Below, one piece after another: positions 45,701-56,076 of a stretch of DNA of 64,000 nucleotides; within the stretch, counting starts at the first letter, position 1; the number at the start of each line of letters is the position of its first letter. Where the stretch lies: positions 30,052,080 through 30,116,079 of the forward strand of contig NW_024609884.1 in assembly GCF_016920785.2 (NCBI RefSeq). The letters run 5' to 3'. The stretch comes from Ixodes scapularis. Taxonomy: Eukaryota; Arthropoda; Arachnida; Ixodida; Ixodidae. Position numbers and translations under genes: made by a program. The notes under the pieces are model-generated. The model made no database searches. It was not told the origin of the DNA and saw nothing but the letters and a program-made list of their open reading frames with translations.

Positions 45701-48700
45701 ATTCCTCTTCAACTCGATCAAGGTTTTCGCAATCATAAGGAAGTTCCGGCTGTAGTAGTTTGGTCGCACTGTGGGAAAAGGAAAGAAAACCTCGGCATTT
45801 AAGACTTTTTTTGGTCTGAAGGAAATTCTATAATCCCTTTCTTTGCCGTAAGCTGGCAAGAACTCCCAGTGCCACAGCCTGAAAACACTCACCTTCTTCT
45901 GCTTTAAGAAAATGTTTGAGTGCCTGTAGAAGTAACATTGTGTAAAGATAAGCCACAAGGTTTAACACTGCATTGTATGGCAGAGCTGTGAGCAAGATGG
46001 GAAGAGCACCTCTTCATATGTAGCAGTTGGTATCTCCGAAAATATCAGCTGCCCCGCTTTCCTCACATACCAGGGAGTCGCCGCCACCTCAAAACACCTG
46101 CAAGGAGTAGGTACCAAATAACGAGACCTCGAGCTGCCAGGCAAGGGCAAACGCTTTGAAAATAGCAAATTGGACATTAGATATTTCGACAGCATGAGGT
46201 TAGTCTGCCATAGTATGGCAATACTGGTTCACACTGTAGATGAGAAATTTAGTCAGTGCATTACAATTGCTAGCTCAGGTTTTTGAACATTCATAATCGG
46301 TGGCCAAGTATGTTAGCGAGTCGCAGCTTCGAGCACGTGGAGCGAAAGCTCACGCTACAACATCAGGCAAGGGTTTCGTCAAATGCTTTGCAACTTTCAG
46401 CAGTAAATGTAGTATTAAAAGCGGCCAGATGCATCTAGTGCTTTAAAAGGATTGAATGCGTCTGGCTGCTTTTATCACACCGTTTATTTTATTTACCCTG
46501 CTGGTAAAGGAGTATTCCGTTTTGTTTTTTTTAGCAACCTCAACTAACTATATTTTTGGAATCACTGGCTTTAACCCTTTCCGGTAAGCCATTTAGTATC
46601 GCGAAATTCAGAATAGTTCTTGTGAAAGCGGGCAGTCTAAAAATGGACTATGCCGAGCATTTGTTTCGTGCTGCTGCTGCAAGGGTGCTGCAGCAAGCTT
46701 CCAAACCATTCATTTGACACTATGAAACTGTTTGTAATCAGTTGGGAACAAAGTTAGTCCAAAAAGTGAACCCCTGCCTTCCGCTGCTGTAAATTTTTCA
46801 TTGTTCCCAGTGGAGACTCGCTTGGGAAAACACTGGGAGGACCAAAATTGTAAATTCAATAACATCACAAAAAAAAAAAAAAAAAGGCCAAATATTTAGA
46901 TTATTATTTCAGCGATGTTTGTTGGTGTGTTTAGAAAGTTTTCAAGCAAATTAGGGACTATAAAGAAAATGCACCGGAGTACCCCTTTAAGGCTTAAAAC
47001 GCCACTTTAAAAAGGCACAGCGAGTGCGGCTTTGTTTGAACAATTAAGTGGAGGAGCCACATGCGAGAGCAACAAACTGCTGGGCGGTTTGATTCTGTAT
47101 GGGCAATATGAAACACATTTTGGTGCAAGGAAGTGCTAATTAATTATTGAGTTAATACAGCAAAGCACATTACAATTAAAGTTCAATAAGTGTAATCGAA
47201 CGGTTGGATATGGCAAGTGGTCACTCAATTAGACTGAAAGAACCCAGATATGCGGCAACTAATGAAAGGCACTCACCAGTTCCCCAGAACGTGGAAATTG
47301 ATAGGGTCATTGGGCATCAGCTCTATGGCCCTCTGCAAGTTACATAAAAAAAATATATATATATATATATATATACATGCCACACCACTAGCCCATGCAC
47401 CAAGCTTACCTGCACGTGTTGCTTGATGAGGAATCCATCCTTGATCCTGTCTTTTGTGGACGGATGGTCTACCTTCGAGCCAATCAAGATGCCATACCAC
47501 TGGAACAACATTTCAGGCATTTTTGTACCTGTTGCCCACGCAATCACTAATGCTCGAGTTCCACTAGAACCACAAACAGAAACAACCGACACTGACAAGC
47601 CTCAAACACATGCAGCATGCACATGAAGGTATCTCATGAAGTAAGCACAAGTGATCGCAAGCCTGCCGACAATAGATTTGTGTGCACGCTGCACGTTTGA
47701 GGCTTGTGCGTGTCTGTTGTTTCTGTGTTGCTCTAGTGGGACTCTGGCATAAGAGAGCAGAATCGGTCACAGTCCAATATGGTGTTAGTGAGAGATTTTG
47801 GGGGCTTATGGCACAAAAGCTACAAGGCCATCTGCACCAAACTGATCCTTGTACTATACGAAGGGTCATGTGGTGTTAGTGACAGGATGTCCACTATGTC
47901 ATTAGTTAGCTCAAAGTGGATTGATCTTCAAACAATAAGCTACACACAAGATCTGATGAACACTGTACACTGCGCTCATGTGGAATATCATTAATGCATG
48001 CTTGGAGCAAAAGCAAATCTGTTCACCATACTGCAGATTCCCGGGAGCTTCTTTAGGGATTTGCAATGTTTACAAAAAGTGCTACCTACTACTGGTGGCC
48101 CATTAGAAGGTGGGAGGAGGTTAACTATTTTCACACGCTCCATGCAAGAGAAACATACTGATGCAATGAGAAAGAAGCCCAGCGCAAGTGAGGGCCAGCC
48201 AACCTGTAATTCTGCATGCTATTTTGGGGCATTCTCCCTAGGCTACCAAGACCACATAAAGCAAAGAGGCAAGTCACCTTGTGCACGTCACCCAGCTTGT
48301 CTCCGCCGACCTCCACTGCCCGGTCCAGATAAGAAATGCCCTCTGCCAGTCCTGCCTGTTTCTGGGGCTTGGGGGCGAACTCACAGCGTTTGAAGGTCGC
48401 CCTGGCCAGCCGCCACAGCAGCTCCGCGTCAGTGCTGTCCCGGTATGGAAGCAAAAGCTGGTATGCCTTCTCGTGTCCCCCGCTCGTGTGCAGGCTGTCG
48501 ACTTCCTGCTTCAACTGTTCCACTGGGTGTGTTGAGCAACACGGTCATAAGCAAGGTTCACTCATACCACCCACTTCTACAAAGAGTCGCATTGACCTCC
48601 TCGGTACCATGACGACATCTCTTCCACCTAACTCTCTATGTAGGCACGTAGCCAGGGAGTAGGCCCATGGGGCCCGCCCCCCGCCCCCCCCCCCCCCCCC

Positions 48701-51700
48701 CCCCCCCCCCAAATCTTCCATTTTGCTAGGACCTCCTCTACCCCCTCCCCCTCATACAGCATTTTGTCATGGTACCGAAACCCGAAACAAAATCCTGGCT
48801 ACGTGCCTGTCTCAATGTATCTATGGGACTGCAAGCACAAGCAGCTGACTCTGGCAGCTTCAAGTGTGTGCATGCAACTTTTGCTTTGGTTGGAGAAAAG
48901 CGAACTGGTGCAGGCTTATCTATCAAACTCTCAAGGCTCATCTGTTTGGGACATAGATACACTGCACAGAGCTTTTTCTGAGTATTGCTTGTCATTGGCA
49001 ATGAAGAAAACCAAATTCTACTGCCTGTTTGTACCCACCATGAGCACATTCAACCATACCTCACCATTTCAGACTTGAGACAAAAACAAGTGAAACTGCT
49101 GATGGCTTGTCCGTGCTAACAGTTCCGTGCTCTGTACTTCCTTGTTAACAATAACGTGTTATGTTAAAGGGGTACTCCGCCGATTTCTTCATGGTCCCCG
49201 ATTTGCTTGAAATTTTGCTAAACTCGCCAGACAACATCGCCAAAATAGTATCTCAAATATTAGGTCAAAATAATTTTTTTTTCACGAAGTTATTGAATTT
49301 ACAATTTTGGTCCTCACCGTGTTTTTCAAACTGAAAGTCTCTACTGGCAACAATGAAAAAGTGACGTCATTGGAAGTGCAGGGGTTCACTCTTTGGACTG
49401 TAGAATTTGTTCCCAACTGATTCGAGGCAGTTTCATGGTGTCAAATGAATGCCTTGGAAGCTCGCTCCAGTCCCCGCGCACCAGCACGGAACAAATGATT
49501 GGCATATTCTATTTTTTAGACTGCTCGCCTGACTGGCAAGCTGAACTTCCACTGACGTCACGGCCCTGAAAAGGGCGGGTATATTTGAATGTCTGTTTTC
49601 GCATCATTTTCATTTGCCGAACTATTATGAATTTCACGATACTAAATAGCATACCAGAAAGGGTAAAGGCCTGGGAGTCAGAAAATATAGCTAGTTGAGG
49701 TAGCTCAAAAATCGGCGGAGTACCCCTTTAACGTTAATTACTGAAACCTTAAAGTGATGTAGCTAGATGCTTATCAGCACATTTACTTCCTCTATGTACA
49801 AAGAAAACATTATCATCCTACCTCTCACTTCTTGCTGAATAAAAAATAGGCTACATTTCAAGGGAGGCAGAGTCCCATGCTTCAATAATATTCCCATCAG
49901 TGGATGTGCCATATTTTTCAGGAACTATTATCAAATTAGAATTTTAGCACGTTCTGCTGTGCATTCATTTCTGAATGAGTGCAAAACATGCAATGGCATA
50001 GCCGGGAAGGGAGGGGGAAACTAAAACAGTAAACCCTATAATACGGTACATATGCATGACGCCCCCCACTCCCCTCCCCAAGTCGTGGGCATCCCAGCAA
50101 ACATTGTGCTTAAAGGCCGACGTACAACCTCGGTTTTCTGCAGGGAAGATAATACTCTTAGCGCTCTCCCAAGTTGCGAGGAGGAGCCCAGTTGGGGCAA
50201 GGTAAAAAATGGAGAGGATATAGGAAAGGAGGAGGCAGGCAAAAGTGGAAAGTGCGAAGAGTATGTCGGCCTTTGAGTGAGCATGTCTTCAAAGATCACA
50301 ATAATTGAAGCAGCATTGGATGCTTGTAGCAGGTAAACTATTGGTTTAGACAGAGCAGCCACTGATCTGTAGCACATCACTTGAAAATGTGATTGCATTG
50401 CTAAACAAGTTCATATCTGATGATTGAGGGTTTCTCTTCCATTTCAGTGGCATAGACAGGGGGGGAGGGGAAGGCTTATGGGGCTTCAGTTAACCACCAT
50501 GATCACTGGGATCATGGTGGGTTGTGGACACCAACAACAGAATTTCCTGTAACTTGAGGCACATCTTCCAGCACTGCCACTGACTAAAGAACTGGGATCT
50601 GTCAGTATAGCATATGCTTCTTGCTTGTGATAGCAGCAATTTTCATGATATAGGCACATATAAAATCCACTTAATGTAAAGCAAGCATGCATTTATGCTT
50701 TTGATAACTGACCGTCACTTTTTTGTATACTTTTCTATGACACCACTAGAAGGGAACTGAGATTTGTATATGACATATAGGGAGTTCTCACAATTCCTGC
50801 ATTAGGCAAGTTGTCTGTTAATGGAGCTAGATGTGCATGCTGTGCTCTGTTCACCCCTAAACTGCCAGAGCAGTGGAAGCTACATACATGCTCAGCAGAC
50901 CAATCAGCTACCCGCCTTTCACCACCTCATCCACTCTGCACTCTGTGTGGGTATGGGTGGAAGCGTGATCATATGGTAAAAGGTGTATGAATGGTCCAAC
51001 AGGTACAATTCTACCACCCCGGCAACTTGGCGGTGAACAATGTGAAGTGCATGTGCTATCAGGTTCAAATGAAATGTGAACAGTGACGGAACTTCCAGGG
51101 CAACACCGGCACAGTGTGGAAGCCTGGGTTGTGCTGGGCGAGGCTCAAACACGTCAGAGTAAGACACACCCATCGCAGCATCATATTTTCCAACCTGCAG
51201 TTTTAGCAGTTTCCAGAGGCCTCCAGGAGGCGCAGCATTTGTCGATGGCCACACACTCCAGTGCTAGCATTTTATTCGAACCCAATAGTACTTTTTAAAT
51301 TCCAACATTCATGTAAAACTGAAAATGGCTGACTGCATGAATGCATTAATTATAGTGATTATCCTGAGTACTACATATGTAAAACTTTCACTTTTATCGA
51401 CAACAAATGTAAAGCTTGAAATCCACTGCAATGCCCCATTTAGAAACTTAGCCAAACAGCTGCCATACGTTAAATGTTTTCACTCTAAAACCGCATCATC
51501 ATCTCGGTATTTTAACAGACACTTGCATGAAGAAAAAAAAAAAAACATTCGACGTCACAGTTAGTCTGTTAAAAGGAAAACAAACGGAAATTAACATGAC
51601 TGGTCATAAAAATGGTTTTAGGACCATGAGAGACTAGGAGTAAATATATAACGAATGGGTGGACACCCCAGATTCAACCAGAAAGGTAAAATATTCCAAC

Positions 51701-52185
51701 ACAAAGAACCTACAACTTATTAGGTAACAAATGCCTACCACCTACCCCTAGCGCTACCAGCATTTGTCAACTGCGTACACGGTACTCGCAAAGAGCGTGC
51801 GGCAAACACGTGGATGCGACCAAGCGGCGCCGTGTCCTCATCGAAAAGAACAATTCGTTTCCCCGTCACCACACAGATTGACAACTGTGCTAGCATTGTC
51901 TCCAAATCAAGATCGCTACCAGCCACTACAACCTGTCACGACGCAGTACACGTTGAGTAAACGCTGGTTGAGCGAGGCGGCGTTCTGCAAACATGGCTGG
52001 GTGCGGCTACATTTAATTAATTAAACCGCAAAACCGCAACACACGGAGCGCGTTTCCCCGTCTAAAACAGAAGGTCCTGATTTACCTTCAGACATCTTGA
52101 AGAGCGTGAACCCGCACAGCAGGAAGATTGGAGGTGTGATCGTCGGCACGGCGACTGGCCTTGACTTAATCAGCGGCAGCAGTCT
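42733..52185 (-). CDS. RMDN1: RMDN1-like regulator of microtubule dynamics protein (FAM82 family); initiator unresolved
   Basis: RMDN proteins are TPR-like proteins linked to microtubules and mitochondria. Eight exons join in phase: 52185-52086, 48522-48278, 47499-47410, 47332-47277, 46097-46010, 45923-45893, 45768-45632 and 42780-42733, 264 residues plus stop. Diagnostic stretches are VEQLKQEVDSLHTSGGHEKA, DAELLWRLARATF, WYGILIG, RAIELMPNDPINFHVLGNW, ATPWYVRK, PNYYSRNFLMIAKT and the last exon VSKEAKKLLEKLGAL. They align with human RMDN1, almost without gaps in the core. A hydrophobic stretch (VAVPTITPPIFLLCGFTLF) precedes the TPR part, as in RMDN1. Either a short upstream exon supplies the start or translation begins at ATG 52095 (MSEVEQLK). 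Confidence 0.88.
43959..44964 (-). mobile_element. TRIM-like short LTR retrotransposon (about 1 kb)
   Basis: Direct repeats 43959-44094 and 44834-44964 (about 130 bp) are LTRs on the minus strand, TGTAGCGGTG...AACA. One base after the 5' LTR is TGGTGTCAGAAG, a tRNA-primer-site-like motif. Just before the 3' LTR is the purine tract TTGAGGGGAAATAG. Flanking ATAT may be the target duplication. The 0.74-kb interior has no gag or pol domain that I can read, hence a miniature, non-autonomous element. It lies in the last RMDN intron, same strand. Confidence 0.82.
45632..45768 (-). CDS. RMDN1: RMDN1-like exon
   Basis: Acceptor TCCCACAG|TGCG, donor GAAGAG|GTATGT. It encodes RPNYYSRNFLMIAKTLIELK, RNDDAVSYLHRARDF and an acidic end, matching DPNFYSKNLLLLGKTYLKLH. 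Confidence 0.92.
45893..45923 (-). CDS. RMDN1: RMDN1-like microexon (31 nt)
   Basis: Acceptor TTCTACAG|GCACTC, donor GAAG|GTGAGT. Encodes ALKHFLKAEE, matching ALGYFHRAEQ. At 31 nt it would be missed by most ORF-based searches. Confidence 0.9.
46010..46097 (-). CDS. RMDN1: RMDN1-like exon
   Basis: Acceptor CTTGCAG|GTGTTT, donor GAAGAG|GTGCTC. It encodes WCFEVAATPWYVRKAGQLIF then SEIPTATYEE, matching the human segment around MPWYQRRIAKMLF. Confidence 0.92.
46504..46990. mobile_element. Foldback element, (T)TAAAGG(A/G)GTA family, copy 1
   Basis: Left GTAAAGGAGTATTCCG and right CGGAGTACCCCTTTAA are inverted. Interior motifs TAGCAACCTCAACTAACTAT and TTTAGTATCG recur inverted at 49164-49731. The left TTAA has decayed to GTAA. 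Confidence 0.82.
47277..47332 (-). CDS. RMDN1: RMDN1-like exon
   Basis: Acceptor CTTGCAG|AGGGCC, donor AACTG|GTGAGT. It encodes RAIELMPNDPINFHVLGN, matching KAIELNPKDATSIHLMG. A TA dinucleotide tract lies just upstream, in the intron. Confidence 0.92.
47349..47377 (+). repeat. (TA)n microsatellite
   Basis: About 14 TA units just upstream (minus sense) of the 56-nt RMDN exon, between its donor-side neighbour and its acceptor region. Confidence 0.9.
47410..47499 (-). CDS. RMDN1: RMDN1-like exon
   Basis: Acceptor TTCCAG|TGGTAT, donor GTGCAG|GTAAGC. Thirty codons, WYGILIGSKVDHPSTKDRIK then DGFLIKQHVQ, matching WYAICLSDVGDYEGIKAKIA in human RMDN1. Confidence 0.92.
48278..48522 (-). CDS. RMDN1: RMDN1-like exon, first TPR-like unit
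   Basis: Acceptor CACCCAG|TGGAAC, donor CACAAG|GTGACT. It encodes EQLKQEVDSLHTSGGHEKAY, then QLLLPYRDSTDAELLWRLAR and ISYLDRAVEVGGDKLGDVHK. The counterpart in human RMDN1 is YQLLTQYKESEDAELLWRLA. Confidence 0.93.
48640..48812 (-). repeat. Repeat with GCACGTAGCCAGG ends, copy 2
   Basis: TAGGCACGTAGCCAGG at the left and CCTGGCTACGTGCCTG at the right are inverted. It contains a C-run at 48677-48710 and GTATGAGGGGGAGG on the minus strand. Same family as 39335-39530. Confidence 0.7.
49164..49731. mobile_element. Foldback element, TTAAAGGGGTACTCCGCC family, copy 2
   Basis: Left TTAAAGGGGTACTCCGCCGA and right TCGGCGGAGTACCCCTTTAA are exact inverted copies with TTAA at both ends; 568 bp. Opposite orientation to copy 1. 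Confidence 0.88.
50111..50202 (-). repeat. Dispersed repeat, copy B
   Basis: Inverted counterpart of 19560-19655: TTAAAGGCCGACGTACAACC ... TTCTGCAGGGAAGATAATAC ... CAGTTGGGGCAAGG. Confidence 0.65.
52086..52185 (-). CDS. RMDN1: RMDN1-like exon with hydrophobic anchor
   Basis: Acceptor CCTGCAG|AGACTG, donor TCTGAAG|GTAAAT. Read as RLLPLIKSRPVAVPTITPPI then FLLCGFTLFKMSE. Joined to the next exon it gives SEVEQLKQEVD. There is no in-frame ATG upstream within the contiguous DNA (a TGA intervenes), so either an upstream exon exists or the internal ATG at 52095 is used. Confidence 0.65.
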
Positions 52186-53368
52186 CTGCAGGCACGATAA
52201 AGAACACAAGTCCGCACATCAGGGGACAGCGGAAACCATGCATGTCGGCAGTTTTGGAAGCGGATAACGAACCCAATCGCAGGAGCTGGCTTTGCGATAA
52301 GAAATAAGGCTTTCGCAGCGCCAAGCGCACGCCCACCGACGCTTTCATGGGATTTCACCGATAGGGCACTTACTTCTACGCCATAGACTTCAAACGATGA
52401 CGTTCCCAACCAGCTCGCTCGCGTATTTTTTCCCCCCCTACTTCTATGAAAAGGCACTTCCTTGCTTTTCACACCGGCTGCAACGCTGTGAAAGGTGCTG
52501 GCACGAGTTCCTCGCCTAGATGTTCATTCACGACAACTCGCGGAAGTGTCATCATGAATGAGCTCGCGCCAGAAACTTCCACACCATTGTATGTTATGCA
52601 ACACTGCAGTTATGCGCACGAACCGACGGCCGCGGTGCGTAGACTTCGTTTTCTTTCAAGCGTGCATTTGCTTGGTGAAAATAAAACGTTAGAAATTTCC
52701 CCCAAAGGCCCCGCGTGGACAACACACCTGTAAACAGTGGACTCGTCTAGCACCTATTTGAAGATCGACGTTGTAGTACATACCTTAAATTGCAGCGACA
52801 AATTGTAACTTTGCTGTCTGCTAATCACTGCAAACATTAGCCGGATATGTGATAACGAGAAACGATGGGAAATCATTTTCCTCGTCGCTTAAATGGCAAC
52901 ACGTAATAGCTGCGAACTCTGTAAATCAAGGCCGTAGACGAGGCAGACGACAGCATATGTTGATGACACTGCCACGAACACGAACGGAAACAATTGAAAT
53001 AAAAATGTATCCGTTTGCGATATTAAAACTAAAATAAAGTTGTCCCAACTATAAACAATAAAAATAACAAAATTATAAAAACGTTCACTTGGGTCTCTGG
53101 AAAATGAATAAATAAATGTTGTAATGAACAACTTTGTTTCGGTTTCATTTAATAACTGTTAACCTCCACTGTAGTTTTCTCGCCGCTGTTATTGCGGTAA
53201 GAGAGGATCACTTTTCGATTTAACGGTGCTGTTCTCGAGGTTCGGGCGAAGTAGAAGCCTATCGATAAACAGAAGGTGCTAGCGGAGAGCGCAGTTCGGG
53301 GGAAAGTATCGATTTTCGCCCATCATGCGACTCTATATTTAACGCCGCAGACGGCAAGTTCGGGTGTT

Positions 53369-53414
53369 GATGAAAATAATCCCTGGAGAAGGGGAACAAG
53401 GGATTATTTTCATC
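53369..53414. repeat. Perfect hairpin, 16-bp stem
   Basis: GATGAAAATAATCCCT and AGGGATTATTTTCATC are exact inverted copies with a 14-nt loop. Confidence 0.85.
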
Positions 53415-53504
53415 ATTCTTGTCCAGCTCGCTTGCACCTTTGCAATTAATTGCATTCTAATTATAAAGTTCGGGTGTCCAGCACGAAGCTCTCCACTGAT
53501 TATT

Positions 53505-53532
53505 TTCGGTGCTGTGGGCACAGCACCGAAAC
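53505..53532. repeat. Perfect hairpin, 13-bp stem
   Basis: TTTCGGTGCTGTG and CACAGCACCGAAA with a 2-nt loop. A third half-copy TTTTCGGTGCTG follows at about 53537. Confidence 0.85.
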
Positions 53533-55348
53533 GTATTTTCGGTGCTGCAAGTTATGTTTTCTTCCGAAGCGTATGTTTAAAAAAAGAAATAGGAAAGCAA
53601 ACAATATATTTTTTTTTTTTTTCGTGGGAAAGAAAAACTTCTATATCACAATTTAAATAACAGAGCCAGAAATCGTAGCTTACATTTTTATTGAACACTT
53701 CACCTTCCAGACACATACCACGCAAACAAACTTTGTTCCAAAACATTTCGTATGTTCCCAGGTTCCTGCGGCGGTGGTTTTCTTGCCGTTCCATACGCTT
53801 CATAGACATCACGTAATGGTGCTCATACATTAACAGGTCACTTTTACCGGACTTCATTTACACGTGCTATGGCCCAAGAAAAGCATCAACCAAAGCTGCA
53901 CTTGCACAATGTTTTCTTCTCATATTTAAGAGTGTATCGGACTCGTGTTCCCGAGATTCTTCGACATGGCTTCACTTGTCATTCTCACTGCATTACTGCG
54001 AACACGATAGCGAAAACAATAATCTAATGAAATAATGTAAACAAGTTCTATGAATATGTTCATTCCAAGAGTCGTCTAAAGGCGCCACTCAACGAGACAA
54101 TTTAGAAAGAAACCATACCATTTTATTTCATGCATACCATTCAAACTTATAGAATTTCTTACAGCTTATTCAGAGTTGAACTCTAAAGCACACTGTGTGC
54201 AAATGCACCCCCTTTTTTCATTCAGAAACTCTGCTGGAAAAGGAAAGTGACAAACGCACGGGACTGGAAACAGACCTCCCCAACCTTGAATAATAATCAT
54301 TACGTTCCTAATGTGGACAGAATGCACCCAGAATCGGAGGAGGGGGAGGGGGCTTAAACTTCAATGTGGAAGCTTTCAAAATTATTTACACCCCAGGTAC
54401 AAACAGGAGCTTCAAGAATTTTATGTAGCCCCAAAAGATGTGGTACCATGGTAAGTACTGTAACAGTCGTCCAGCACCAGGGCCAATTCACGATCGTGAT
54501 TGTTGCCAGCTGGGCATGCAAGACCAGCCCTAGACACAATGAGGAACTCCCAGGTTAGAGACCATAGTTACAATGCTTATGACAGTAGACTAGTGTGGTT
54601 TCTTGCCAGCTAGAAGGTTGAACTTGCCCAGATCTTGACTGCTGCTATCGTCATCGGGCAGGTGAACATTAAATGGCAAGCACCTGTTTAAAGAACTCAA
54701 AAGTTCAAGCTCAACTCGAGACACTGCTACTGCCCAACAGAGAATATTCAAGTAAAACCTCCTACAGATCCCAATGAGTACAGATAGAGCACAGAAAAAA
54801 TTGGGCCGACCCGAGCTGGTTGTCTTCTCCTCCAGCAAGACTCCAGTGTGCCGTAAAGTAGTGCAGTGGAAGGCCTCGTCTAGTGGAGCAGGATATAACC
54901 TTGGACTGTTGCAACTCTTCATGCAGTGGTGTCAGTCTTTTATGATGATTTTGTGCAAACTACATTCGCACCACCATGAGGATGGCACCACACTGGTCTT
55001 CACCTTACAGGTAACCATCATTTGCTCCCTCAAAGATTCTCCCGATGACTGAAAACAAACAGACTTGTGGTCCTAAAACCACTTCAATGCTTGGCCAGGT
55101 GATATGCAACATTTGTGACAAAGCTGCAGCCCAATGAAACATGTCTAAAAACAATGAAAAAGAAACATTACAGGCTAGCCCACATAGGCTCAAATTATTC
55201 ACTTTATTCACCCCTCCCAGACTTGACAACTCAGTCAGAAACGAGGACACCACTCTTAAACACAAGGACACAATAATTTTTACCTTTTATTGTACATGAT
55301 GACAAAAGGTTAGACACACGTTTAAAGTACAAACCAACTCAGCTATGC

Positions 55349-55354
55349 TTTATT
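55349..55354 (-). terminator. Candidate NCOA5 polyadenylation signal AATAAA
   Basis: AATAAA on the minus strand 170 nt after the stop. A second AATAAA lies at 55286-55291; either could be used. Confidence 0.5.
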
Positions 55355-55522
55355 GAAGGAGGCCAATGCGACAGAAGAAGGCAACATGCATTTTGATGGG
55401 ATCACTAAGACAAGATTCCACAGTGAGAACACAAACCCACTTCAAAACAACAAACTATGGTGAGAGCGGAGTCAAGGAGACGGTGAAGATGACCCAGGGA
55501 GCCCCTCCTGGCTTAGCGCCCC

Positions 55523-56076
55523 TCAGTAGCGGGCCACACCAGGTGGCCCAGGCCTGTTGGCCGGTGGCATGGGCCGCTGCACCTGCGTGCCCAACAGCGG
55601 GTGTCTCATGCCCCCTCCCTGGCCGCCAGGACCTCTCTGTGGGTGCTGCTGGGGTGCAGGTTGCTGAGCCGGTGGTGGCTGTGAATGCTGGGGGTACTGT
55701 TGTTGCTGTGGACGGCCACCGTAACCGCTGTTAATTCCAGGGGCATTCCCGCCGTACGAATCTCCATCACCGTAACCATAACCAGAGGGTGGATTTGCGG
55801 GCTGCTGATTGCCGAGTGCAGGCGATGCCCCAGTAGAATTAGCAGTGCTCAGGGTCTTCAGCAAGTTACTGCCATTGTGAATGAGGTTATCCAGAGCCCT
55901 CTGAACACTGGGGTTATCAAAGTTGATGTAAGTCGATGCAGACGGCTCAACAGTTGGAGCCACTTGCTGAGGAGGAGGGGCTTGCTGTACAACAGTCGTC
56001 GGGCTGGTAGGGGCCGGTTGCCCAATCATGCTCAGGATTCGCTGTTGCAGCTCTTGCTGTGAAGGCTTCTCTTCCT
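55523..56076 (-). CDS. NCOA5: NCOA5 terminal exon
   Basis: Acceptor TTTTTGCAG|AGGAAG. It encodes EEKPSQQELQQRILSMIGQP, YINFDNPSVQRALDNLI, and a Gly/Tyr/Gln/Pro-rich low-complexity tail ending GPPGVARY and TAA or TGA-type stop at 55523-55525. Confidence 0.9.

Larger units (their letters stand above)
52186..55285. other. Region between RMDN and NCOA5
   Basis: It must hold the RMDN promoter and perhaps its first exon. Two perfect hairpins lie at 53369-53532. A small minus-strand ORF (53857-53552, MKSGKSDLLMYEHHYVMSMK...) has an in-frame stop directly before its ATG and an AATAAA within it; I do not recognise it. Confidence 0.5.

Noticed and set aside
51735..51926. Short minus-strand ORF MAGSDLDLETMLAQLS... 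in an RMDN intron
   Set aside because: Reasonable composition but no similarity and no splice sites fitting the RMDN phases.
53552..53857. 101-codon minus-strand ORF as a real small gene
   Set aside because: No family recognised; its C-terminal part runs through an A-rich stretch and a polyadenylation hexamer. Left as a note only.
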